Assembly (NCBI GenBank): GCA_017460805.1
Contig: JAFUAF010000010.1
Location: forward strand, 186,001-250,000
Origin: Bacillota bacterium
GTDB taxonomy: Bacteria > Bacillota > Clostridia > Lachnospirales > CAG-274
DNA: 64,000 bases
Reading direction: 5' to 3'
Shown here piece by piece: positions 43,844-54,300 of the stretch. Position 1 is the stretch's first letter. Each line of letters begins with the position of its first letter. The translations under genes were made by a program, and so were the position numbers. Under the pieces are notes generated by a model that was not told where the DNA came from, ran no database searches, and saw only the letters and a list, made by a program, of their open reading frames with translations.

Positions 43844-45374
43844 AGCATATCTAAAACAAGCAATAGCTTATATCCTAAACCCCAAAAAGACGGAAGAATT
43901 ATTAAACACCGCATCTTATATGTGTTCTACCGAATACGCACCCGCAGAATTCAGGGATGTTCGTATGCAGGCAATAAAAAAAGGCAATAACATCGCCCAT
44001 GAAATTTATCAGTCTTTTTCTCCCGAAGACAACATCGATCCCCGCCAAGCGCTAATGATAGGTCAAGAACTTATGAAAAGTCTTTACCCAAACTATCAGT
44101 ATGTTATCGCTACACATAACGATCGTAAGCATATACATAACCATATAATAATGAATTCCGTGGATTATGAAACTTTTCACAAACTGCACAGCAATACCGC
44201 ATCGTTAGAGAAACTTAGAAAAACGAGTGACAAATTATGTCAAAAGTACGGTTTGTCTGTAATAGTTCCCCTAACAAAAAGTAAACGGAAGAAGATAAAA
44301 ACGGACATTAATGAAGCCATTAACACCGCCTCATCCTATGCTGAATTTATCAAAATATTAAAAGTCAAGAACTATGATATTAAAATAGGAGAATATACCT
44401 CCTTGAAAAGCCCCGGCAGCAGAACATACATCCGCATAAAATCATTGGGTTCTGCATATACGAATCAAAGCATACAGCAAAGAATCAATCACGGTATTAC
44501 TATAGAAAACAAACTTCCAAATGTTTACTCCGATAAAACCAAAAAGATGCCTCAGCGATTAAGGTTAAAGAAACTTATTGACAGCAATCTTAAACTTGCC
44601 GCAGATTATGACGAATTCCTTTCACTTATGAAGCAGGATTATGCTATAAAGCAGGGAAAACATCTTGCTTTCCTGCACAGCACCGGTCAAAGATATATCA
44701 GAGCCGCAAGTCTCGGTGATGAATACACCGAAGCTATGCTTCGCTTAAAATTCAATGATCCTAACGAGTATTCTTTAAAAGTCCAAGAAATCAAGGCTTT
44801 ACAAATTGATAAGCTTCACAATCCCCAAAACAAATTTGCCGGCAGATATACACAAATCAGGAACGCTGATATTCAAATTAAAATGCTCAATTATCTTCAC
44901 GCTAATAATATACAAAGCTATGAAGAACTGATTTCCAACATTTCACGTTTGGAAAGCAAACTCTTGGAGCAAAAGAAGACGGTAAAGGCTATAAATGAAC
45001 AAATCGCTGCCAAGCGTTCCGTTATTAAAGCCATCCGTACCTATTGGCAGTATAAGCCGCTGTATCAGCACTATGTAACAATAGACTCCGTAGCAGAAAA
45101 AAAATTATTTATGAACAATAATCGACCTATGCTGCAATCATATATGGCATCAATAGACATTATGAATAATTCAAAACTTCCCAACGGCACTTTGCCCAAA
45201 TCTGCCGACCTAAAAGAAGAAATACAGCGACTATCAGAAACCAAAGACAACTATTCTGAACAAATGGATATTTTACATAATGAATTGTCACGATATAAAA
45301 GCCTTAAATATAATGCCGACTGCATTATTGAAACAACTCCCGGTCTCTCAGTTGACAATAGAAATATTCGTTAA
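43809..45374 (+). CDS. mobA: Relaxase/mobilization nuclease
   Basis: 521 residues. The ATG at 43809 has GGGAGGG upstream. The N-terminal 170 residues are a MobA/VirD2-type relaxase domain: early tyrosines in ISQIKSEAYLKQAIAYILN, the histidine motif NDRKHIHNHIIMNSVD, and conserved FHKLHSN. Later repeats (EFIKILKVKNYDIK; EFLSLMKQDYAIKQGK) are typical of the C-terminal region in Firmicute relaxases, which ends in coiled coils. It should nick the oriT at 43264-43440 and lead DNA transfer with the help of a host conjugation system. Confidence 0.9.
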   Translation: MAYVKISQIKSEAYLKQAIAYILNPKKTEELLNTASYMCSTEYAPAEFRDVRMQAIKKGNNIAHEIYQSFSPEDNIDPRQALMIGQELMKSLYPNYQYVIATHNDRKHIHNHIIMNSVDYETFHKLHSNTASLEKLRKTSDKLCQKYGLSVIVPLTKSKRKKIKTDINEAINTASSYAEFIKILKVKNYDIKIGEYTSLKSPGSRTYIRIKSLGSAYTNQSIQQRINHGITIENKLPNVYSDKTKKMPQRLRLKKLIDSNLKLAADYDEFLSLMKQDYAIKQGKHLAFLHSTGQRYIRAASLGDEYTEAMLRLKFNDPNEYSLKVQEIKALQIDKLHNPQNKFAGRYTQIRNADIQIKMLNYLHANNIQSYEELISNISRLESKLLEQKKTVKAINEQIAAKRSVIKAIRTYWQYKPLYQHYVTIDSVAEKKLFMNNNRPMLQSYMASIDIMNNSKLPNGTLPKSADLKEEIQRLSETKDNYSEQMDILHNELSRYKSLKYNADCIIETTPGLSVDNRNIR

Positions 45375-45379
45375 AAACA

Positions 45380-45415
45380 GCCGTATATCGTAACTAAAAT
45401 ATTACGATATACGGC
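45380..45415. terminator. Bidirectional terminator between relaxase and TIR genes
   Basis: Perfect 14-base arms (45380-45393 and 45402-45415) with an eight-base loop between two converging genes. On the minus strand it is followed by TGTTTTTAA; the plus-strand tail is poor. Confidence 0.75.
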
Positions 45416-45421
45416 TTCCCG

Positions 45422-45814
45422 TTATGCTTTTATCGCATTAACTATTGATGAAGTATTCCATTTGACAATATAGTCTGCATTATCCTTTACAACTTTTGAT
45501 GTGCGTTCAGCACCCCAAGGCTCAACAGCAATGATCTTCTTTCCCATTTCGTTTGCTAAATCAATTTCTATGTTGATCCACTTACTATATGTAGCATAAA
45601 CACCAGCCAGTATCAAAACGCACGATGCATGTTTCATTTGTTCTCGTATAGCTTCTTTCAGCTCTTTGGTATTGTCTGCATCATGTATCGGATCATCTTT
45701 TGGGACAGAATAATTTTTATAGACAAAATTATTTGCTTCATCCAACAAATTAACCAACTTATCATATGCATCACTATAAGTCCACGAATGGCTAATAAAC
45801 AAATGGTATGTCAT
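45422..45814 (-). CDS. TIR-domain protein, ThsB-like (predicted NAD+-signal synthase)
   Basis: 130 residues from the ATG at 45814, with GGAGGTG five bases upstream; a longer frame into the caspase gene is unlikely. The protein is a single TIR/DUF1863 fold: MTYHLFISHSWTYSDAYDKL with the SHSW start, then EAIREQMKHASCVLILAGVY, then SKWINIEIDLA with Trp79 and the putative catalytic Glu83 in a WxxxE arrangement. In Thoeris defence, TIR proteins of this kind sense phage and turn NAD+ into a cyclic signal. It lies 16 bases after the caspase gene on the same strand, so the pair form an operon. Function as sensor is by family; phage specificity is unknown. Confidence 0.85.
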   Translation of the reverse strand: MTYHLFISHSWTYSDAYDKLVNLLDEANNFVYKNYSVPKDDPIHDADNTKELKEAIREQMKHASCVLILAGVYATYSKWINIEIDLANEMGKKIIAVEPWGAERTSKVVKDNADYIVKWNTSSIVNAIKA

Positions 45815-45830
45815 ATAAACACCTCCAATA

Positions 45831-46799
45831 TTAAATCTTACTTTCTTTCGCAAGTTTCCAGTATCTTTTGCCCATAGATGTCAGTACACATACATCTCCA
45901 TTCATTGCTGCATAATACATATGTTCCTCATTTAATGGTCTAACCAAGCCAAGCCCCTCAAATTTCTGCAGATCATTGAAAATTTGGGTATTCTCTATAT
46001 CCGCATACGGCTTTACCAATTTATGCTCATATTCCTCGGAATTGGTCGGTTCATACGAAGGATCCAAAGGATATTTGTAACTTTCATCAGGGAAATATGT
46101 ACATATTTTTCTCAATGTAACAAGGTCAATAGGCGGATTAACATTTCTTAAAGAAATAAAATTGCTAACATTAGTTTTAAATACCGGTCGCTGATCCCAC
46201 GGACCCAAAGCCTTATCAATATATGCATATATGCTACCCAAGGATATATGTCCAAGTATATCCGCTGCCCTACCAGATAAAGCCTCAATAAGCAATGACG
46301 TAAATACACCGTGTCCGCCTCGTTCCAATGCCGTCTCCTGCTCAATACAAGCAGTCAAAATTGTTACTCCATTAGTTATAATTGTTGCATCGGGTGATAT
46401 GTCATTATCTCGACCCATGAATCCCGAATGACAGCTATCCAATATAATAATCTTATTCTTGCATTTTGAGTTATTGGCAATATCCATAACTTCTTGTAAT
46501 GAAACTCCAAAATCGTCAATTTCAAAGTCCGAAGTCACAAGATAACCGCCCTGTTCATCAATATAGCCATGCCCGGAAAAATAAAACAAAGCTACATCCT
46601 CATCCCGCACAAAGCACTGCTTTATTAGCTCAATAAGTTCATCTTTATAAACGGTTCCCGTTCTAATTACCGTTTGGAAATTGATATTATTATCTCCATG
46701 ATATGACAGCAATCTTTTTATCTCTTCCGCATCATTGCTGCAACCTTTTAGTGATTGACTGCCATAATCATCAATTCCAACAATTAAAGCTCTTCTCAT
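45831..46799 (-). CDS. Caspase-like (C14) protease, predicted Thoeris effector
   Basis: 322 residues. Residues 1-205 are a caspase fold: RRALIVGIDDYGSQSLKGCS, then FYFSGHGYID with catalytic His77 and IIILDSCHSGFMG with catalytic Cys123, then TILTACIEQETALERGGHGV (substrate loop). Residues about 225-322 form a separate C-terminal domain, ending in a winged-helix-like DVCVLTSMGKRYWKLAK; it may bind the TIR-made signal. Together with the TIR gene this matches the TIR-caspase arrangement described as type IV Thoeris, in which an NAD-derived signal activates a protease that kills or stops the infected cell. It sits beside the relaxase of element 2, a typical cargo position. Confidence 0.88.
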   Translation of the reverse strand: MRRALIVGIDDYGSQSLKGCSNDAEEIKRLLSYHGDNNINFQTVIRTGTVYKDELIELIKQCFVRDEDVALFYFSGHGYIDEQGGYLVTSDFEIDDFGVSLQEVMDIANNSKCKNKIIILDSCHSGFMGRDNDISPDATIITNGVTILTACIEQETALERGGHGVFTSLLIEALSGRAADILGHISLGSIYAYIDKALGPWDQRPVFKTNVSNFISLRNVNPPIDLVTLRKICTYFPDESYKYPLDPSYEPTNSEEYEHKLVKPYADIENTQIFNDLQKFEGLGLVRPLNEEHMYYAAMNGDVCVLTSMGKRYWKLAKESKI

Positions 46800-46910
46800 T
46801 TAATCACTCCCTATATCAAATTATTATTTTTATTTGTGATGCTATCAATTATAAAATACTTTTTATAAAAACAATATACAAATACAATAAACATTTATAA
46901 ATGAACCTTA

Positions 46911-47183
46911 CTAAAACAATAATATTTCTACTGTATAATAATATCCATTTCTACATCTAATTTTCCCATTTCGTCCCATTACATCAATACCCTTTGTTAC
47001 CAAATTATGTAATACCTCATCATTGATTTTATAGCTGGAACCTTTCATATAATAGTGAACCTGATCAATAATTTTTTTAGTTTTGTATTCTTTCCGCTGT
47101 CTTAGAAGCAAAGCTGTTATCATACTTCTAACATCCTCTAAATTACGTACTAATTTCCCTGTTCTCACTTTACACATAAGCAT
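46911..47183 (-). CDS. Hypothetical small protein upstream of the caspase
   Basis: 90 residues, basic, no motif recognised; KIIDQVHYYMKGSSYKINDE and a C-terminal hairpin rich in G, Y and R (GKIRCRNGYYYTVEI) are its visible features. AAGGAG is close to the first ATG and nine bases from a second ATG (47177). It precedes the caspase gene by 111 bases on the same strand and could be part of the same unit, but this is uncertain. Confidence 0.5.
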   Translation of the reverse strand: MLMCKVRTGKLVRNLEDVRSMITALLLRQRKEYKTKKIIDQVHYYMKGSSYKINDEVLHNLVTKGIDVMGRNGKIRCRNGYYYTVEILLF

Positions 47184-47241
47184 AATCTCCTTATAAAAAA
47201 TCTAATAATAAATGTAATATTTTTACCGTATAAGTGAACTA

Positions 47242-47415
47242 TTAATTACTGAAATGGTTTGAACTATAAGTTATCATTGATCTTAAAGTTTCATCATAAC
47301 TTCTTATTAAATCTGATGCATAGTTGCCACAACATATAAGATTCAAATATTTTGTTTGTGTTGTCATTATCAATTCACTTAATGCACCATTTATTGTGTT
47401 TATTAATTCGTTCAT
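47242..47415 (-). CDS. Small protein of 57 residues
   Basis: MNELINTINGALSELIMTTQ, then TKYLNLICCGNYASDLIRSY and a short tail. AAAGGAGATC lies at ideal distance from the ATG, so translation is likely. Predicted helical, no family recognised. It is upstream of the 90-residue gene on the same strand by 58 bases; whether it belongs to the TIR-caspase unit cannot be told. Confidence 0.55.
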   Translation of the reverse strand: MNELINTINGALSELIMTTQTKYLNLICCGNYASDLIRSYDETLRSMITYSSNHFSN

Positions 47416-47598
47416 ACTGATCTCCTTTTTTAGTTAAAAATAATTCTACTTACGGAACAAATCGTATGCTGTATTGTTCTTCGAATGAAAATGGAACGGA
47501 GAAGGTAGGCATTTGCTACTTCTTCGCTGTAATTTTGGGTATTGGTATTTACAAAGAACAAGTTTATATGAGTGTAGCTGTGTAAATATCACACATCA

Positions 47599-48195
47599 TT
47601 AAAGCTCATACATACCTCCGTCCCCTGTATGATATAATATCCACTCAAAAAAACCTTTACCTTCATTTGAAAATTTGCCAATATCACCTAAATCCAGTTG
47701 TTTTTGCGCAATCAGTTTTGCCTCTTGTATATTGGATTGAGATAAATATTCCAAGCATTGTAAAATGTTTTTATCATTTACAATATTATCTCCAAATACA
47801 TATTCCAAAAAATAATCCTCAGAAATAAATTTTTCTATTGTATCATTAATAATATGTATCAGAAAAAGTGACACATCAATATAATCATCACCAATTTCTA
47901 TTTCTCCTTTTTTTAATAATAAAGAGGGTGCCTTAAATGCGCCACAGGCTCTTAAGGAGTCTGTTTTTTTTCCTTTAATATTCATTATATTCCAAAAGAT
48001 ATCATCATAACAAGATTTTTTTACTGAAATTCTATAAACAATTTTGGTGGCATTTACAACAAGAAAATCACAACAAGCAAAATACTCATGTACAAAACAA
48101 AATATTGAGTTATTCTTCGTGCAAAATCCATCTTTTTTTGCATAAAATTCAATCAATCTCGTCAATTCCTTAATCTGTAATTTATTTAATTTCAT
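47599..48195 (-). CDS. Candidate immunity protein for the Rhs toxin
   Basis: 198 residues, soluble, cysteine- and aromatic-rich, no named family. GGAGAAATT precedes the ATG. It is the first gene after the toxin tip of the giant Rhs protein, on the same strand, where cognate immunity genes of polymorphic toxins are found; this position is the only evidence. A 143-bp repeat structure (48222-48364) lies between the two genes. Confidence 0.5.
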   Translation of the reverse strand: MKLNKLQIKELTRLIEFYAKKDGFCTKNNSIFCFVHEYFACCDFLVVNATKIVYRISVKKSCYDDIFWNIMNIKGKKTDSLRACGAFKAPSLLLKKGEIEIGDDYIDVSLFLIHIINDTIEKFISEDYFLEYVFGDNIVNDKNILQCLEYLSQSNIQEAKLIAQKQLDLGDIGKFSNEGKGFFEWILYHTGDGGMYEL

Positions 48196-48221
48196 AATTT
48201 CTCCATATGCTAAACAGTTAA

Positions 48222-48364
48222 TATAGTAAACGACAAAAGTACTTGTACTTTGGTCGTTTACTTGCGCCGGCTGCGTGCCGCTTTGCGGCTATTTTCCTTA
48301 TACGCAGCCGTGCGCATCCCCCGGAGTGTTATAGTAAACGACATTTTTTATGTCGTTTACTATA
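48222..48364. mobile_element. Candidate MITE of 143 bp with 13-bp perfect terminal inverted repeats
   Basis: The ends are TATAGTAAACGAC (48222-48234) and its exact complement (48352-48364). Inside are a further hairpin at each end: AGTAAACGAC-x-AAAGTAC against its complement up to 48262, and a 15-base perfect palindrome arm at 48330-48344/48350-48364. The centre is GC-rich with its own stem (CGGCTGCGT at 48268-48276, ACGCAGCCG at 48302-48310). TA at both ends suggests a TA target duplication. No coding capacity. Confidence 0.65.
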
Positions 48365-48365
48365 A

Positions 48366-51300
48366 CTATGGCCTGACAATATTTACTACCGTTCCTTTTG
48401 GCACATTATAACCGTTTGTAAAAACACCTTTGCCTTTTCCAACAACTACACCTCCGCTCTCTTCTATTTCTGGAAATGCAATCTTTTGATTTTTTGTCAA
48501 CGGTGCTGTATCTGATGATTTATATTCATTAATAATGATTTCCCCCGTAGAAGAATTCGTTGCAATATTATCTACTCTAGTTTTTACACCAGATTGTGTC
48601 TTTATAGTTATCTGTTGTTCCGCATCGGGATTCTGGATTTTAAAGTCCTTTGATTTTGTTGACTCAAAAGCTTTTCCTTTTTTTACATTCTCATCTAAAA
48701 CATCCGCTTTCGTTTTGCCCGTACCGTCACAAACATTATGTACTAATACTCGGTTTTCGCCAACAAAATAAGTATGTAAGTCCTCAACTTCAAAATTATA
48801 AACATTTATCTTTCCGCCAAGTTCAACAACTTCTATTTTATCAACAGATATAGTTTCACCATTGAGAAGTCTGAATGTATCGCCAACCTCAAGTTTTCCT
48901 GCGGCTGTCCAACCTTTACCCTCAACATAGAATGGGTGTTCACTTGTGGTTTCAATGGTTTCGTTCCCGATATGAATAACAATGATCTCATCTTTTGAAC
49001 GCACAAATGTTTTCAGAACTCTTTTAAGTTCCTTTTCACCTGTTATGGGATTTTCAGCCCATACCAAGTCACCAACTTCTATATCTTCAATAGCTTTGTA
49101 ACCATCTTTAACAGCAACGGGTGTTCCTGCTGTAAAACAAGCCCCATTTTTAACTACTGTATAGGCTTTAGTTGTTTCATATCCTGAAGCAGTCGTTAAA
49201 ATACTTCTGAATATTCCCTGTCTGTAACGTTTATTGTGAAAAGAATCATATGCGCCGACAGCACCCGTGGCTGTAAAGGTACCCAACACTCCGAAAGTGA
49301 CTTTCTTTGCAATGCAAGAAATTACTTGATTTTCAACACTCGCTGCAGCACCTAATCCGCCAAATATCAGATAAGATTTTACGCCGGCCTCTCCGCCTTC
49401 TTTGAATACCGCTTTTAAATCATCGCTGTCAATTGTATCATCAGGGTCAAGACCATAAACATAGTCTAATGTTGCAATAGTTCCTCCGGCAATATAGCTT
49501 ATAAACGCTTTTGCTATAAATTCAAAGCCTTTTCTTAAGACCGCCTCAACAGAAATTGTTGTAGACATTTCCGATAAACTATAATACCCACTTGGGTCGG
49601 AAAAACCAATAGGATCAGCATTTGCGTACAAATACTTATGCAAACTTGTCGGGTCATAAATACTGCCACCATATGAGTCCATACTCACAAATCTGCCCGT
49701 GCTTGGATCCATATATCTTGCACGGAGATAGTAAAGACCTGTGTTAGCATCATACTGTTCCTGATTGTAAAGATATGGATTGTATGTTTCGCCTGTCTGT
49801 GCGGTTATGTTGCCGAACGCATCATAGGTGTAAGTATCTGTAATTAAGCCGACCGCATTCGTCAATGCTCTTGTACTGCCTTGACCGTCAACGATATAAT
49901 AGCTTGTTTCGCCGTTATTCTCAATGCTGATTATATCAGTGCCGTAGGTGTAAAGCGTTGTTGCGTGGAGTGTATCGTCATACTCAGCAAGAACATTATA
50001 GACAAGACCGCTGTCATCAAGCAGATAATTTATGCTTTCGGTTACTTCGGTCGCCTTTGTATAACTTTCTTTTCTTATTCTTCTGCCTTCGTGGTCGTAA
50101 GTATAGGATTCCTTTGTTGCATCGTCTTCTATACCTCTGATCTTACCGAAGTCGAAATAAGTATAAGTTGTTGTTACACCATTTTCCGTTACGGAGATCG
50201 TGTTGCCGTTCTTATCGTAAGCGTAAGTCTTTGCACCCTCCGTTATAAGTCTGTTGTTATGGTCGTAGGTGTAAGCTGTTACGTTGCCGTTTTCGGTCTT
50301 TGTAAGTCTGTTGCTTACCTTATCAAAGGTGTAACTTATTTCGGAAACTGCACCGTTTTCTGTTACCTTTTCTTTTTCAAGTCTGCCTAAGTTGTCGTAA
50401 GCATATTCAACAGTTCTGTCTGAAATATCCTTGCCGCTTTCAACTACCTTTGTTCTTCTGCCTGCAACATCAAGCGTATACTCATAGTTTCTCAACACTT
50501 CGCCGTTTGACGCTTTTACGGCCTCGCTTTTAAGGCGGTTCACATTGTCGTAGCTGTATTCGGTTGTAGTTTTGATGGGATTTACAACTTTTGTAAGATT
50601 GCCCACCGCATCATAAGAATACTCGGTCACTCCCTTGTTATTATCCGTTACTTTTGAAACTCTGCCGAGAATATCATATTCATAGGTAGTTGTTCCAAAA
50701 TTCGTTGTCACAGACTTCAAACTTCCGTCTGTATAATTATTATACTCCACAAAGGTACCATCAGGCAAGTATTTTTTCTTCAATCCGTCCAGATCGTTAT
50801 ATTCGTACTTTGTGACCTGTCCGTTGAAATCGACTTGTGATAATAAGCCGTTTGTTGCATAAGTATACTTGGTTGTTGTACCCTCTGCATAAGTTACGGT
50901 CGAAAGCCTGTAATACTTATCGTAAGTGTACTTTGTTGTGCTGCCGTTGAAATCGGTATATGAAACTTTGTTTCCGTATTTGTCGTAAACCGTTTTATCG
51001 GACATTCCCTCTGCAAGAGTTGTTGAAACAAGTCGATTCATTTTGTCAAATGTGTATGATGTCTTGTTTCCGTTGGGATCTGTCACACAGGTAATATTGC
51101 CCTGTTCGTCATAAGCATAAGTCCAAGCGGATTCGTTTGCATCAATAACACTTATGAGCCTGTCGGCATTGTCATAAACATATTTTGTGCTTGCACCCGT
51201 CTGGTCTATCTCCTCTGTAATTCTTCCGCGCAGATCATATTTTGTCTGCATATATGAGTTATCGGGAAGTATCATCTTTGTGCAGTTGCCGTCAACATCA

Positions 51301-54300
51301 TATTCATACTTGTATGTATTGCCCTTCGCATCGGTCATTGACTCAACAAGGCCGTCACTATTATAGGCATAAGTTGTTGTGTTGTTGAGTGCGTCTGTCA
51401 CACCCGTGTTGCGGTTAAGGGCATCATAAGTATAACTTGTTACCGCACCGTTTGCGGCCTTAAAAGATGTTACATTGCCCACTGCATCATAGGTGTAGGT
51501 TTCAACTGCTCCGTTGGGATAAACTTTCTTTGACAGTCTGTTCAGCTTGTCATATTCATACTTTACAGTCTTGCCCGTTACCGTTACGGCGGAGATAAGG
51601 TTGTCCTCGGCATCATAACCGAAGGTCTCCGATGTGCCGTCGGGATAGCTTATCTTTGTAACGTTGCCCCTGTTGTCGTATGTAAACTCGGTCTTTAAGC
51701 CTGTTGTACTTGTTAATGATTTCTGATTGCCAAGCACATCATATTCGATAAACGACTGATTGCCGTCACCGTCGATAACGGAAACAAGTCTGTCAAGTTT
51801 ATCGTAGAAATACTGTGTCTTAACCTTAACGGCAGTTCCGTTTTCGTGCGAAGTAACGGTTTTGCTTGTGCAGTTGCCCCTTGAATCGTATTCAAATGTT
51901 GCAACATTGCCCACAGCATCGGTCATCGTCAAAGGATTGCCCTTTTCATCGTAAGTAAACGATACGATTTTACCTATGTTATCGGTTATGCTTGTGGCAT
52001 TGCCCTTTGAATCGTAGGTATAGTCCATTTTCAAGCCCGACTCGGCAGTTGTGTTTGTAACATTGTTCTGTGAATTATAAGCGATGTCGATAATTGTGCC
52101 GTTTACATCCTTTATGCCTATAATTCTGCTTTGACTGTCGTATTTATATTCGATTTTCTGATTTAAAGCATTTGTTACCGAAGTAAGGTCATAATTATCA
52201 TAGGTATAGGTCGTTTTTCTGCCGAGTTCATCTATTTCGGTCAGTTTATTGCCTAATTCATCATAAGTATAAGTTTTAACTCCATTGTTAGGGTCAACCG
52301 ACTTTATAACATCGCCTCTGTCATTATAATAGAATACAGTCGTATTTCCTCTTCTATCGGTAATGGCTTCTTCTCTGCCGTCAATGTTATGCTCGTATTT
52401 TGTTTCTACGCCGCTTGCGTCTATTGTGGCAATTAAACGTCCATCTTCACCGTAAATCTGCCTTGCGACAGGCTTTTTGACATTATACTCCTCGTGTTCC
52501 TCGTTTTCATCCATAACATACATTTCTATGATATTATGGTCATCATCATATTCGAAATATGTTGATATTTGAGCATCATTTGTAGTTTTAACGAGGTCGC
52601 CCTTTTCGTTATAGGCGTACTTAAGTGTTCTGCCGTAAAGGTCGGTCATCTCGGTTATTCTTCCCAACTCATCGCGGACAAAGTTTACACCCGTTTTGTT
52701 ATTGCTTGAATATCCATTTTTTGATAAGGTGATTTTATTATTGTGAACATCCGTGATTGTTTGCAGACCGGGATTATTGCTATATTCTGTGTTGATATTA
52801 TAACGAGTTCCCGAATTTGCTACATAAGTAAAGTTATCCATATCAAGGAAGCCTATACCGTTCTCATCATCAAGGAAGTATGCTATTGACGGTCCTTCGG
52901 TGTAACGTACATCAACATTAAAAGATGTACTGTTCTTATACAGCAGTTTGCCGTTGCCTTTAATTCTTTTCAGAACCAAAGATATTACTAGCGGAGGCTC
53001 TAAACTTTGCGACTGCGAACCATCATATATTGTTAATTCATATATTTCTATATTGCCGTTACCAAGATCAACAATGATATAATGAGGTTCTGTAGGTTCT
53101 ATGTGGTAATTTCTATTATTTGCGTTGGGCGGTTGTACATCAAATCCCAATTTGCCTTGAGTATTTAATACAGGCGAGGTCTCGTAAATTTTTATATCAT
53201 TGGTATTAAGCGACCAACCATAGCCAAAATCTCCGCTGACCTTATTTCTGCTGTCATACATTCTCTGTGCGGTAAGAGTTACACCATCAACATTGGTGTT
53301 CATATCGGTAAAACCGATAGCCATATTGCCGACTTTCATATTACCATCTACTATAATATTTGTATCAACAGAGGTTATAGTACCAAGTTCATTTGTAACG
53401 GATAATTTTAAGTCATATAATCCGTTAAGAAGCATTGTCGGGTCTATTCTGCCGAGAACATCATTTATAACCTTGTTTTCTCCCGATGCAAATGTAGTCC
53501 AGCCTGCATCGCTTCCTGTTTTTCTGTATGCAAGTGAATAGCTTTGTACACCCCATTCACTGTCTGCGACCGTACCCGAAATATCGGTAGGGCAAGTTAT
53601 TATTTGAACACCTTCAAGATTTAATGATACTTCACTCGGTGTAAGTTCCTCATCATCCGAAAACACGCATTTCAAGGTTTTTGTTTTTGTTGTGCCGTCC
53701 TCATATATGAGTTTTACATCTATATTCTTGACGGCGGTCTTTTCGGAAGTTATTGTAAGTTTGCTGTCTTTGAGTGTTTCTTTTTTGTTATCAACATAAA
53801 CTTCCACATCTGATACTGTACTGTTTTCCGATTTTTCAACAGTAAGTGTTATTTCATCGCCGGGCTTTGCTTTTGCGGAGGAAAGCGTAATATAAACGCC
53901 GTCTTCATAAGTAAAGCCGCTGCCTTTTACAATTATATCGCAGGAGGTTTCAAGTTTATTGCCTTCAATATCTTCTGCATAAAGCTTGAATACATGGAGT
54001 CCCGCATTTCCAAAAGTAAATTTCGTTTTTCCGAAACCGCCCGAAATAAATTCATCATTATGATAGAATTTGATCGTGTTCCAATTTATATATTCGGGAT
54101 TTTCCGCATAATGTTCGATTAATATTTCGTCACCGATAGAAACTTCAGTTGCGGCAGGTTTGATGTAAAGTACAGGTGTTTTCTTCTCATCATCGTTTTC
54201 GCTGCCGCCACTTTCTCCGCTGTCGGTCTTGTTTGAAACGTGATAATTGCTGATATCAGCCGAATAAGCACCCTCTGTATCTTCGGCATACAGCTTTACA

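Noticed and set aside
45375..45421. Attachment site at the end of element 2 after the relaxase
   Set aside because: The strong inverted repeat here is a terminator between converging genes, and neither the 14-bp nor the 21-bp junction repeat is present.
50000..52800. Tandem repeats as a CRISPR array or satellite
   Set aside because: The repetition is at protein level (YD repeats of the Rhs protein) and not exact at DNA level; no spacer pattern.
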